Shown one piece after another: positions 56,825 through 64,000 of a stretch of DNA of 64,000 nt. Positions within the stretch are counted from its first letter, which is position 1; every line of letters begins with the position of its first letter. The notes below the pieces were generated by a model. The model searched no databases, had not been told where the DNA came from, and was given only the letters and a program-made list of their open reading frames with translations. The stretch is from Rhodopirellula halodulae (lineage in GTDB: Bacteria > Planctomycetota > Planctomycetia > Pirellulales > Pirellulaceae), in the NCBI RefSeq assembly GCF_020966775.1, contig NZ_JAJKFV010000029.1, forward strand, positions 2,183,372 through 2,247,371, in the 5' to 3' direction. The position numbers were made by a program, and so were the translations under genes.

Positions 56825-57436
56825 AATCACCACTCGGGGAGGAAAGAATACGAATCAGCATAACGCGTCGCACGCCCGATTGGCATTTGATAGCAACGCT
56901 CGCAATCAAAATGCTGAAAGCGAACCGGCACACGGGATCCAACACCAACTGCGGAGTACGACCACTCGCAGTCCCCCCTCAGCAGCGATCGAGTGATTCG
57001 TCACCGACGCTGGAGCTCACCCGATCCAGCGAAAGAACCAGCATTCAAACTCCGGCGTCGGCCACCGGAGCGAGCCCTGGACGAGCGAACTAATCCATTC
57101 CGGATGGCCTTCGAAGCTTCGATCAACTCCTTTTATCTTTCAGATTCAACGTGTTGTTCGACAGAAATCCGCCAGGCGATCAAGGTGCATTGGATGCGTT
57201 CTGCCAACAGCCACAGTTTGGCTGCGATGTCAGGCTTGGGTGGGCGAGCCGGAAACTACACTCGCAAAGCCTTTGTGAAGTGCCGTAAAGCGTAGAATCG
57301 CAGAATTTAAAAGAGCTCGGTGAGCGGATAATGACACAACTCACGGCATCTCGATAGTTTTAGTGCACCTCTGTTGACGTAGGCATCTTTAGCCCGAAAA
57401 TGGCAGATCACTGACCTGTATCTGGGCAATCTCAAT
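56825..57436. other. Intergenic left border of the ABC-3C island (612 bp)
   Basis: No gene, tRNA or integrase is visible. Base composition falls toward the right end (57301-57436 is noticeably richer in A and T). A weak promoter candidate is near the right end. Short open frames here show no family features or ribosome-binding sites. Confidence 0.45.
57374..57401 (+). promoter_or_regulatory. Weak sigma-70-like promoter candidate for the ABC-3C operon
   Basis: TTGACG at 57374-57379 matches five of six -35 bases. With a 16-bp spacer, GAAAAT at 57396-57401 matches four of six -10 bases. It lies 36 bp upstream of the first ATG at 57437. Planctomycete promoters are poorly defined, so this is only a suggestion. 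Confidence 0.3.
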
Positions 57437-58624
57437 ATGACGAAGCACGACGCAGCGGGGCCGGCGGCTGGCTATCTCTTTCAACCGGAAAAAGCACTTT
57501 TGCGGCTTGCGAAAGCACCGAGATCTGCTTGGGTTGGAGTTGAAACAGGAGATGACGTCGTTGAGATGCTCGATGGCGTTGTCACCGACTCCGAGCAATT
57601 AAAGAACACAGTTTTGGGCCAGGGCAACCCATTTGCAGACCGTAGTGTTGGGTTGTGGAAAACACTTTCGATTTGGATCTCGGCGTTGGAAGTAGAGCCC
57701 GAGCGGGTCAACAATTCTCAACTCATCTTGAGCACGAACCGAAAAATCCCAAGTAATTGCCTAGCCAAAATGCTGGCGGACGCGCGAGAGCCAGAGAGTA
57801 TTCAAGAGGCTGTCCAACAATTGCGTTACAAAGGAAACACTCCCTCAGATGCAATAAGGGAATTTGTTGAAATAGTCGAACGCACCGACGACGACACTTT
57901 GCACGACATCGTTGGTCGAATACGAATCGATGATGGGACAGAGCTATCTAATTCTATTAAGGTAGACACCATTGAGTATTTGCAACTTCCATCAAATGTG
58001 GATGGACCACATGTCTATGATTCCTTGCTTGGTTGGCTGAATCAAACGCTCAAGCAACTATGGGATGCATGTGAACCCGGTTGGATATCTGGCGAGGCAT
58101 TTGCAAATCAAAAACACGCTGTGATCGACAACTGCCATCGCGAAAGTTTGTCGGCTCGAGCTGCTTGTTCAATCAGTGTCTCAGACTCGGAACGCAACGC
58201 CAAAAAAAATGACCTTTTCGTCATGCAACTTCAGCTAATTGACGCTGACGATGACGAAACCATCGACGCTATCAACGACTTGATTCGTGAATCAAAAGAG
58301 ATTTTTCGCCTATGTCAGCGTGGCCTTATCACTAAACCTGAGTTCGTTGCGCGCGACGCTCGGCTGTACGAACGATGGAAACGGATAGCCCGAAGGCATA
58401 AGCGGTCACCGGGAGAACGCACGGATCAACAGATCGGGTACTTCATTTACGATGACGCCACTGACCATGATGAACCGTTAGGGAAGTTAAGGCCAATTGA
58501 TCGTTACATGACGTCGGGAGCGTTTCACCGCCTAGCCAATGACTTGGACTCTGACTTCTTTGTGGGCTGGCACCCCAGTTTCAAAAAGTTACTAAAGACA
58601 TTGGAGGAATCGAGTGTTCTTTGA
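57437..58624 (+). CDS. ABC-3C system effector component, REase-fold nuclease-like N-terminus
   Basis: 395 residues with no signal peptide. The N-terminus has A-A-G-Y-L-F-Q followed by V-E-T-G-D-D-V and, after a hydrophobic strand, S-E-Q-L-K-N. The order Y-x-x-Q, E-x-x-D-D, Q-x-K is the active-site pattern of restriction-endonuclease-fold (DUF4297/Cap4-like) nucleases, and V-G-L-W-K-T-L-x-x-W is a typical next segment. The C-terminal half (K-P-E-F-V-A-R-D-A-R-L-Y-E-R-W then G-W-H-P-S-F) fits the variable C-terminal domain of ABC-three-component proteins. It probably cuts nucleic acid when released by its ATPase partner. It overlaps the next gene by 11 bp. A+T content is clearly higher than in neighbours. 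Confidence 0.82.
   Translation: MTKHDAAGPAAGYLFQPEKALLRLAKAPRSAWVGVETGDDVVEMLDGVVTDSEQLKNTVLGQGNPFADRSVGLWKTLSIWISALEVEPERVNNSQLILSTNRKIPSNCLAKMLADAREPESIQEAVQQLRYKGNTPSDAIREFVEIVERTDDDTLHDIVGRIRIDDGTELSNSIKVDTIEYLQLPSNVDGPHVYDSLLGWLNQTLKQLWDACEPGWISGEAFANQKHAVIDNCHRESLSARAACSISVSDSERNAKKNDLFVMQLQLIDADDDETIDAINDLIRESKEIFRLCQRGLITKPEFVARDARLYERWKRIARRHKRSPGERTDQQIGYFIYDDATDHDEPLGKLRPIDRYMTSGAFHRLANDLDSDFFVGWHPSFKKLLKTLEESSVL
58603..58616 (+). promoter_or_regulatory. Strong ribosome-binding site setting a GTG start
   Basis: GGAGGA at 58603-58608 lies five bases before GTG at 58614-58616, inside the end of the preceding gene. It decides the start of the middle component and shows translational coupling. 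Such strong sites are rare in this window. Confidence 0.7.
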
Positions 58625-59117
58625 AGATCGGCTTGCTGAATTTAAGCTTGTCCAAAACGAAGTTTTCGGTGCCACTATATTATGGAACGCTGTCTCCGAG
58701 TGTTTTCAATCGCAAAAAAAAGTACGCGGTATGCCGCTGCCGCTTTGTATGCTCGTCTTGCCGATTTGCTATCACTTGAAGACTGCGGAGAGTATCTCAA
58801 AATGTCAGTTGAGCAGTGGGATTTACATGGCTCTATCAAAAGACCCGACCATTCCCGCAGGGCTTCAAGATCGCATGATTGACATGGCGGACCAGACGTT
58901 TGAAGCGATTCGAGTTGGAGCAAATGTTGGACTCATTTCCCTCGACAGAACAACAACGTCGATAGACCTTGTTCCCAAAAGAAAAACGAAGCCAGGCGAG
59001 TTTAAATTTGATCTCGATCAGACCAAAAATATCGAGCGTACCGCCAAGAGACTGGGAAGGTGGTTTGGTGAATTGCCACTTCCGACAATTTGTTCACTAC
59101 TGCGAGTAGGTTTTTAG
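58614..59117 (+). CDS. ABC-3C system middle component (MC3-like)
   Basis: 167 residues from GTG at 58614, chosen by the GGAGGA site. E-V-F-G-A-T-I-L-W-N-A-V, then M-P-L-P-L-C-M-L-V-L-P-I and the C-terminal R-L-G-R-W-F-G-E-L-P-L-P-T-I-C-S-L-L follow the pattern I know for the three-component ABC system middle component family. These small helical proteins are thought to link the ABC ATPase sensor to the effector. The gene lies between the effector and the DUF3732 ATPase and overlaps both. An A8 run at 58713-58720 leaves the frame intact here. Confidence 0.82.
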   Translation: MFFEDRLAEFKLVQNEVFGATILWNAVSECFQSQKKVRGMPLPLCMLVLPICYHLKTAESISKCQLSSGIYMALSKDPTIPAGLQDRMIDMADQTFEAIRVGANVGLISLDRTTTSIDLVPKRKTKPGEFKFDLDQTKNIERTAKRLGRWFGELPLPTICSLLRVGF

Positions 59118-61126
59118 TGCGATTCACAATTGAGAAAATAATCCTTTGGCCGAAAGATCACGATAAGCCGCGACGAGAGATACGGTTTGAGCCGAATTGT
59201 GTGAACGTGATTACGGGTCAAAGCGCTACGGGCAAATCAACACTCATTTGGATCATCGACTACTGTCTGGGGTCTAGTAAGTGCGCCATTCCGGTTGGAT
59301 ATCCAATTCGCGAAACCACGGAGTGGTTCGGGATACAGGCCATCGTTGGAAGCAGACCCATCGTTTTCGCGAGACGGAATCCTGGTGACCAAGTTCAGAC
59401 AAGCGATGTCTTTATCCAAGAGGGAGAAGACGCTGTGCCTCCTGAGATCGTCGAAAAAAACTCCAATGTAACAAACCTGAAAAATCGACTTAATCAGCTT
59501 TCAGCTCTTCCCAGCTTAGACTTCGGCTTGACTGAAGGACGTGTCGGCTTCACTGCACGCCCAAGTTTCCGAGACATGATTGCGTTTTGCTACCAACCGC
59601 AGCACGTAATTGCAAATCCGTTCACGCTTTTCTACCGAGCGGACACGTCTGAACATCGCGAACGGCTGAAGACGATATTTCCATTGGTGCTGGGAGCGAT
59701 CAGTAACGAACATCTCGCTTTGCGTCGCGAGTTACGCGAACTCGAAGCCGAGATCCAGAGAGAGGAAAGGAAGTTCCAGAAGCTTCTTGACGCTGCGAAC
59801 GATTGGCGTAGCCGTGTTTCAGGATTGTTTCTACAGGCCGTCGAACTTGGGCTGATTGACAACAAAAATACCTCGAAATGGAGTGCCTCTGAATACATAG
59901 CCGTATTACGGGACTTGCCTGATTCTGTAAGGGAGAACTCGATTCCCAAACTAAATGAAGGACTTACTGCAACGTCAGTCGCACAGTTGACTGACTTGCG
60001 TAACCGAGAGGAGGAGGCAGCTTCAAGCTTGGCAATGCAACGAATTCACCTCGCGCGGGTGGATTCCCTTGTGAAAACGGTTGAGAGTTTTGGTGAAGAG
60101 GCGAAAAGCAACACCGATCGAATTGTGCCGCTGAAATGGTTTCGCGAACGCGTAGTCGAAAATGCCGAATGCCCTTTGTGCGGAGGTGAAGACAAGAAGA
60201 GCAAAGAGCAGATTGACCTCCTAGACGATCTCGCGACAGACTTCCAGGCAGTGACGGCGTCGGTCCAAGAAACACCAATTGTTCTTGACAAGGAAGTCTC
60301 CGAAACCAAGGCAGCAATAACTAAGCTGGAACGAGCACTAAACGACATTCGTGTTGAACGGCGAGCCCTCGAAGACAAGTCGAATGAGCTGGCAAACCGA
60401 CGACAGCAACTCGTTGAAGTATACCGTTTCGTTGGAAGGTTAGAGCAGTCGCTCGAGAATGTTGCGGAAACGGATATCGATAGCGAAACGCAGGCCACGA
60501 TCAACCAACTTCGGATACGAGTAGACGAGATTCGAGCAAGATTGGATGCGAATTCAGAAAAGACGCGACTTGACGATTCAATCAATCGAATCCGTGGATA
60601 CATTCGAGATTTTGCAACGATTATCGACCTAGAACGAAAGGACGATCCCGCAACTTTGGACATAAGCGAGTTGACGATTCGCGTTGCTGCCGAAAGTCGA
60701 CGTGACTACCTATGGGAGATTGGAAGCGGAAAGAACTACATGGGTTTCCATGTGAGCACTATGCTTGCATTGCATTTGCGATTTAGTGAATTAAAGGATA
60801 ATCCGGTTCCTTCATTTCTGGTTTTCGATCAACCAAGCCAAGTTTACTTCCCAGAGAGGTGGCCGGGGGATCCGGACCCGAACGACCCAGAACGATCTAC
60901 GTTGTCCGCTGAGGAAATCGAACAATACAAAGAAATCGGAGAAGTGCACAGAGTGTTCCGTGCGTTTGCAGAGGCAGTCACGAAGAGCAAGTCACTCCAA
61001 ATAATTGTGACAGATCATGCGGGGCCTATTACGTGGCGAGGAATTGACAAAGTTCACCTTGTGGAAGAATGGCGTGGCGAGGCGGACTTTTTAATCCCAA
61101 ACTCGTGGCTCGCCGAACGTCGCTGA
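59117..61126 (+). CDS. DUF3732 ABC-type ATPase of an ABC-3C conflict system
   Basis: 669 residues from GTG at 59117, sharing one base with the previous stop; a TTG at 59090 is also in frame, but family members begin like R-F-T-I-E-K-I-I-L-W-P. Walker A is G-Q-S-A-T-G-K-S-T (about residues 34-42), followed by I-I-D-Y-C-L-G-S-S-K-C. A long coiled-coil middle part carries C-P-L-C-G-G near residue 353, resembling a Rad50 zinc hook. The Walker B-like site is L-V-F-D-Q-P-S-Q near residue 570, with Gln where Glu is usual. It belongs to the SMC/Rad50-like ABC ATPases and is proposed to sense invading DNA or RNA and gate the nuclease. Confidence 0.88.
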   Translation: MRFTIEKIILWPKDHDKPRREIRFEPNCVNVITGQSATGKSTLIWIIDYCLGSSKCAIPVGYPIRETTEWFGIQAIVGSRPIVFARRNPGDQVQTSDVFIQEGEDAVPPEIVEKNSNVTNLKNRLNQLSALPSLDFGLTEGRVGFTARPSFRDMIAFCYQPQHVIANPFTLFYRADTSEHRERLKTIFPLVLGAISNEHLALRRELRELEAEIQREERKFQKLLDAANDWRSRVSGLFLQAVELGLIDNKNTSKWSASEYIAVLRDLPDSVRENSIPKLNEGLTATSVAQLTDLRNREEEAASSLAMQRIHLARVDSLVKTVESFGEEAKSNTDRIVPLKWFRERVVENAECPLCGGEDKKSKEQIDLLDDLATDFQAVTASVQETPIVLDKEVSETKAAITKLERALNDIRVERRALEDKSNELANRRQQLVEVYRFVGRLEQSLENVAETDIDSETQATINQLRIRVDEIRARLDANSEKTRLDDSINRIRGYIRDFATIIDLERKDDPATLDISELTIRVAAESRRDYLWEIGSGKNYMGFHVSTMLALHLRFSELKDNPVPSFLVFDQPSQVYFPERWPGDPDPNDPERSTLSAEEIEQYKEIGEVHRVFRAFAEAVTKSKSLQIIVTDHAGPITWRGIDKVHLVEEWRGEADFLIPNSWLAERR

Positions 61127-61532
61127 TCCCAGTTGCTGGCGTAGCAGGTCGGCCTGGCGTTCGTTGTGAAGCGATTACGCAGCGTTCCAGGACGCTATTC
61201 CCATTACATTCCATGGGCTGTTAGGTCGTGAGGTGGGCGCATGCAAACCGGTGCCGAACTGCTCCGGTGGAAGACACCGGAGGGTGGAAGCCGTAGCTTT
61301 TGCCGGGGCATCGGTGGATAGAACCTTTCTCTGAACTCACCCTGCAGATGCGCTGCTGGTGGTTTGGGAGCTCTAAAGTAAATTCTGAGATCGGTGATCG
61401 GGCGATTGATGGGGATTCGCTGAGCGGGCTGATTCTTGCCGAATGGGTTCGCTTTCACCCGCCTGGACCGGGGCCGCAACCTGCCGCAAATTCTTGGAAT
61501 GCTGCGGCGCTTTTATTTCGAGCTTGCTCGAA
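61127..61532. other. Intergenic right border of the ABC-3C island, with a strong hairpin
   Basis: No gene is called in these 406 bp. CTCCGGTG-GAAGA-CACCGGAG at 61262-61282 is a perfect 8-bp stem. A minus-strand frame (61204-61479) lacks a ribosome-binding site and any known domain; its sequence could be part of a dispersed intergenic repeat. The region lies between two convergent genes, so the hairpin may serve as a terminator. G+C returns to the host level here. Confidence 0.45.
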
Positions 61533-62900
61533 TCAAGCCGATAGGTTGGTGCCCACGTCGGTGCGATAGGCGGAGGCCGCCGGGACGATGCCTGCCAGCA
61601 AGCTCAGCCCGATCACCAATGGCAATAGGAACAACTCGTATTGCGAGATGCTGAACAAGCCGACCGAAACACCCGTTCGCGATTCAATGAGGGGGCTGGC
61701 CAGATAGATTCCCAGGTGAGCCAGGAACCAACCCGCGACGCCACCGATGAGGGCGATGATCAAGCTTTCAAACAGAATGATCCAAGTCACGCTGCCTCGG
61801 CGGGCGCCCAAAGCACGCATCACCGCGATGTCTCGTTTGCGGTCATTCATGGAGTTGTAAATCGCGACCAAGACACCCACCGCGGCCACCACGCAGGTGA
61901 TCAACGTGATTGCCAACAAGGCCTGCATCAATGGTCCCACGATCATCGACATTAACTTGTTGATCTCGCCAATCGGTGTGGCGGCTTCCGCGCGAACGCT
62001 TTCCTTGATCCGATTCTGAAGCTGGGGAGCCATCATCAAGTTGCCGTTGCGAACCAGGATCGACGTGACTTCGCGTTCAGGGATCGTCAGCAACAACGGT
62101 TCGTCTGGATCAGCGTTGGTCGCGGATTCTGGCAACACGATGACGGCGTCATCCGGAATCGGTTTCGCGTGGCCTTCGAGCAAGTAGAAACCTTCCATGT
62201 TCACAAAGGCCGCACGGTCGTTGGGCGTGCCGGTGGAATCCAAAACGCCAACGATCTGGAACCCCTGCCCGTGACCTTTGCCGTCGGGGTCTCCGTGCGT
62301 TGGATTCATCACATCGCCCACGCCGACTCCCATCTCGTCAGCAACCCGAGCACCCAGAACACATTCGTAGTAGCTGTTTTCTTCGTTGTGATATTCGAAG
62401 TTGCGACCTTCGCGAAACGTGAAGTCTTGATCCACGTCCGGTCCGTGTTTCAGCAGTTCAAAGAAGTCCGGCGTGGTCCCGACGACTCGGAATTCGCCGA
62501 AGTAGTCACCCAATGCCAGTGGAATCGCGTAGCCACCTTTCATGTAACCTGCGTACACGCCATCTCGCTCGCCCAAGGCGGGATCGCCGCCGAAGGTGCG
62601 GACCATCTCGGCGCGTTCTTCTTTGGTGAAGAACTCCATGTACTCGGTGTAGGGCAGATTCTCGATGGGTTGGCTGAGGTAATAAACCGCGTTCAGCGTC
62701 AACTGCAACGTGCTGCCTTTGGGACCGACCACCAAGTTGTAGCCCACTGATGCGTTGCGAACGAAAGCTTCGCTGATGATGCCGTAGATGGACATGACCA
62801 ACACCACCAAGGCAACGCCGAGTGTCAATGAGAGCGTGGTGAGGAAACTGGACAGTGCACGGTAGCGAAAGTTTCGCCAAGCGATGAATAGAAGGCTCAT
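61533..62900 (-). CDS. ABC transporter permease, FtsX/MacB type
   Basis: 455 residues from the methionine at 62900, whose ATG overlaps the TGA of the ATPase gene (ATGA at 62897-62900). One N-terminal membrane segment (about residues 20-40) is followed by a large periplasmic domain of about 270 residues and three C-terminal membrane segments (L-L-A-I-T-L-I-T-C-V-V; I-L-F-E-S-L-I-I-A-L-I-G-G; L-L-P-L-V-I-G-L-S-L-L). This is the MacB/LolC/FtsX topology, used for lipoprotein release, macrolide export or cell-division signalling through mechanotransmission. It works with the ATPase encoded just upstream. Confidence 0.9.
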   Translation of the reverse strand: MSLLFIAWRNFRYRALSSFLTTLSLTLGVALVVLVMSIYGIISEAFVRNASVGYNLVVGPKGSTLQLTLNAVYYLSQPIENLPYTEYMEFFTKEERAEMVRTFGGDPALGERDGVYAGYMKGGYAIPLALGDYFGEFRVVGTTPDFFELLKHGPDVDQDFTFREGRNFEYHNEENSYYECVLGARVADEMGVGVGDVMNPTHGDPDGKGHGQGFQIVGVLDSTGTPNDRAAFVNMEGFYLLEGHAKPIPDDAVIVLPESATNADPDEPLLLTIPEREVTSILVRNGNLMMAPQLQNRIKESVRAEAATPIGEINKLMSMIVGPLMQALLAITLITCVVAAVGVLVAIYNSMNDRKRDIAVMRALGARRGSVTWIILFESLIIALIGGVAGWFLAHLGIYLASPLIESRTGVSVGLFSISQYELFLLPLVIGLSLLAGIVPAASAYRTDVGTNLSA

Positions 62901-63580
62901 GATCCGGCTCCCATGGGTGAGAATGCACGGTTGATGTCTTCCAACTTGTCGCAACGCTGGAAACGTTGCGCCACATCCATGCTGTGTGTGACCATCAAAA
63001 GAGCGATGCCTTCGTCGCGGCAGGAGTCCATGATCAGATCCAAAACGGTTTCGGAACTGGCGGGGTCCACGTTGGCGGTTGGCTCATCCGCCAAGAGCAA
63101 CTTGGGCCGTCCGGCGAGAGCTCGTGCGATGGCAACACGCTGTTGTTGTCCCACCGACAACTGGCTGGGCCGATAGCCGGCTCGGTCCGCCAGTCCAACG
63201 CGGTCCAGCAAGTCCGAGGCACGAATTGGATCCACATGCCCGCTGCCGAAAGTCATCCCCAGCTTGACGTTTTCCAACGCGGTGAAGGCGGGCAACAAGT
63301 TGAACGTTTGGAAAACGTAGCCGATCGTTCCCGCACGGAATCGATCGCGACCTTGTTCGCTCAGTCGAGTCAGTTCCAGGTTGTTGATGCGAATCGAACC
63401 GGACGTGGCGGTCAGCATTCCCGCGATCAAATGCAGCAGGGTCGTTTTGCCGCCGCCACTTTGCCCGATCAAGGCGACTTGTTCGCCCGCCGCGATTTGA
63501 AAGGACGGGATGTCCAGCACCGTCAATTCGCCTCCGTTGGGTTGGTCGAATCGTTTGATCAGATTTTCAATCTCAAGCAT
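62897..63580 (-). CDS. ABC transporter ATP-binding protein, LolD/MacB family
   Basis: 227 residues. Walker A is G-Q-S-G-G-G-K-T-T (residues 39-47), the Q-loop segment is V-F-Q-T-F-N-L-L-P-A, the signature is L-S-V-G-Q-Q-Q-R-V-A-I-A-R and Walker B is L-L-L-A-D-E-P-T-A-N-V-D. This is the complete set for a MacB/LolD-type ATPase, cytoplasmic and bound to the FtsX-type permease encoded next. The 4-bp ATGA overlap couples their translation. SmpB ends 60 bp upstream. Confidence 0.93.
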   Translation of the reverse strand: MLEIENLIKRFDQPNGGELTVLDIPSFQIAAGEQVALIGQSGGGKTTLLHLIAGMLTATSGSIRINNLELTRLSEQGRDRFRAGTIGYVFQTFNLLPAFTALENVKLGMTFGSGHVDPIRASDLLDRVGLADRAGYRPSQLSVGQQQRVAIARALAGRPKLLLADEPTANVDPASSETVLDLIMDSCRDEGIALLMVTHSMDVAQRFQRCDKLEDINRAFSPMGAGS

Positions 63581-63640
63581 GTCGCAGTCTGAGTTGGGTG
63601 GGGGAACCGGCGTGGTTCGGGGGCAGGTGTCGGGCCGTGG

Positions 63641-64000
63641 CTATTTGCGACGCATCGCCCGTTGCAAACCTCGGTCGGCGTCTCGTTTCTTCAGCGTTTC
63701 GCGTTTGTCGTGCAGCTTCTTACCTTTGACCAATCCCATCACGCATTTGGCCAATCCTCGGTCATTGAAGTAAACGCGCAGGGGGATCAGAGTCAGCCCG
63801 CGTTCGTGGGCTCGGCCCGCGAATTTGTCAAACTCCTTGGCGTGCACCAGCAATTTTCGGGGGCGGCGTGGATCGTGGTTCCACATGCCCGCGTTGTTGT
63901 AATGAGCAATGTCCGAACCCACCAACCACAGTTCGCCATTGGTGACGCGAATGTGGGCTTCATCCAACGACAGTTTGCCTTCGCGCATGGATTTGACTTC
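63641..64000 (-). CDS. smpB: SsrA-binding protein SmpB, N-terminus cut by the window edge
   Basis: 120 residues are visible, in frame to base 64000; the start lies beyond the window. E-V-K-S-M-R-E-G-K, then L-W-L-V-G-S-D-I-A-H-Y, P-R-R-P-R-K-L-L-V-H and L-T-L-I-P-L-R-V-Y-F-N-D-R-G match SmpB, ending in the basic tail (G-K-K-L-H-D-K-R-E-T-L-K-K-R-D) that enters the ribosome. SmpB carries tmRNA to stalled ribosomes for trans-translation. The methionine at 63988 is internal. Housekeeping gene; no tmRNA gene was seen in the window. Confidence 0.95.
   Translation of the reverse strand, partial: EVKSMREGKLSLDEAHIRVTNGELWLVGSDIAHYNNAGMWNHDPRRPRKLLVHAKEFDKFAGRAHERGLTLIPLRVYFNDRGLAKCVMGLVKGKKLHDKRETLKKRDADRGLQRAMRRK

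Noticed and set aside
57319-57345. Lac-operator-like GAGCGGATAA upstream of the ABC-3C operon
   Set aside because: Ten-base resemblance without the inverted half-site; probably chance.
58682-58882. Frameshift in the ABC-3C middle component near the A8 run
   Set aside because: The main frame keeps the family pattern on both sides of the run and reaches the expected C-terminus.

Overview
The window looks like chromosomal DNA of a marine planctomycete close to Rhodopirellula. Reasons seen in the sequence: many formylglycine-type sulfatases, a DUF1501/PSD1 cytochrome gene pair, a 20-kb gene for a secreted protein with an N-terminal LEDR-LL motif, weak or absent Shine-Dalgarno sites, and G+C well above 50% outside one island. 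No rRNA, tRNA, CRISPR array, transposase or integrase was recognised.

Layout. 1-250: 3' end of a metallophosphoesterase gene. 448-10917, minus strand: DUF1501 and PSD1 proteins, an SGNH hydrolase, a TIM-barrel sugar isomerase/epimerase, a zinc-family alcohol dehydrogenase, a hexulose-phosphate synthase-like enzyme, a sulfatase and a SYLF lipid-binding protein; this reads as a sugar-catabolic block. 11329-12478: an SGNH hydrolase whose catalytic C-terminus is out of frame by one base. 12468-13688: an envelope or outer-membrane protein. 14073-34082: one 6,669-residue RTX/adhesin-like giant. 34338-43986, plus strand: six genes (four sulfatase genes, the last a sulfatase-glycoside hydrolase fusion, plus a Gfo/Idh/MocA oxidoreductase and a DUF1080-like secreted protein), suited to degrading a sulfated polysaccharide. 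44026-47284, minus: esterase, D-amino-acid-dehydrogenase-like flavoprotein and a DHDPS-family aldolase, divergent from a PAS-AraC regulator (47406-48158). 48193-56824: a PQQ-propeller protein, an unrecognised Tat protein, an ankyrin protein with a PrcB-like lipoprotein, an orphan TolC-type channel and a further sulfatase. 57437-61126: an AT-richer three-gene ABC-3C conflict system. 61533-64000, minus: an FtsX/LolD-type ABC exporter and smpB, cut by the window edge.

The most unusual content is the ABC-3C operon (REase-like effector, MC3-like middle component, DUF3732 ABC ATPase), the sulfatase-GH fusion, and the giant protein with at least fourteen variants of a larger RTX-containing module. 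Domain calls come from reading motifs by eye; no database search was run.
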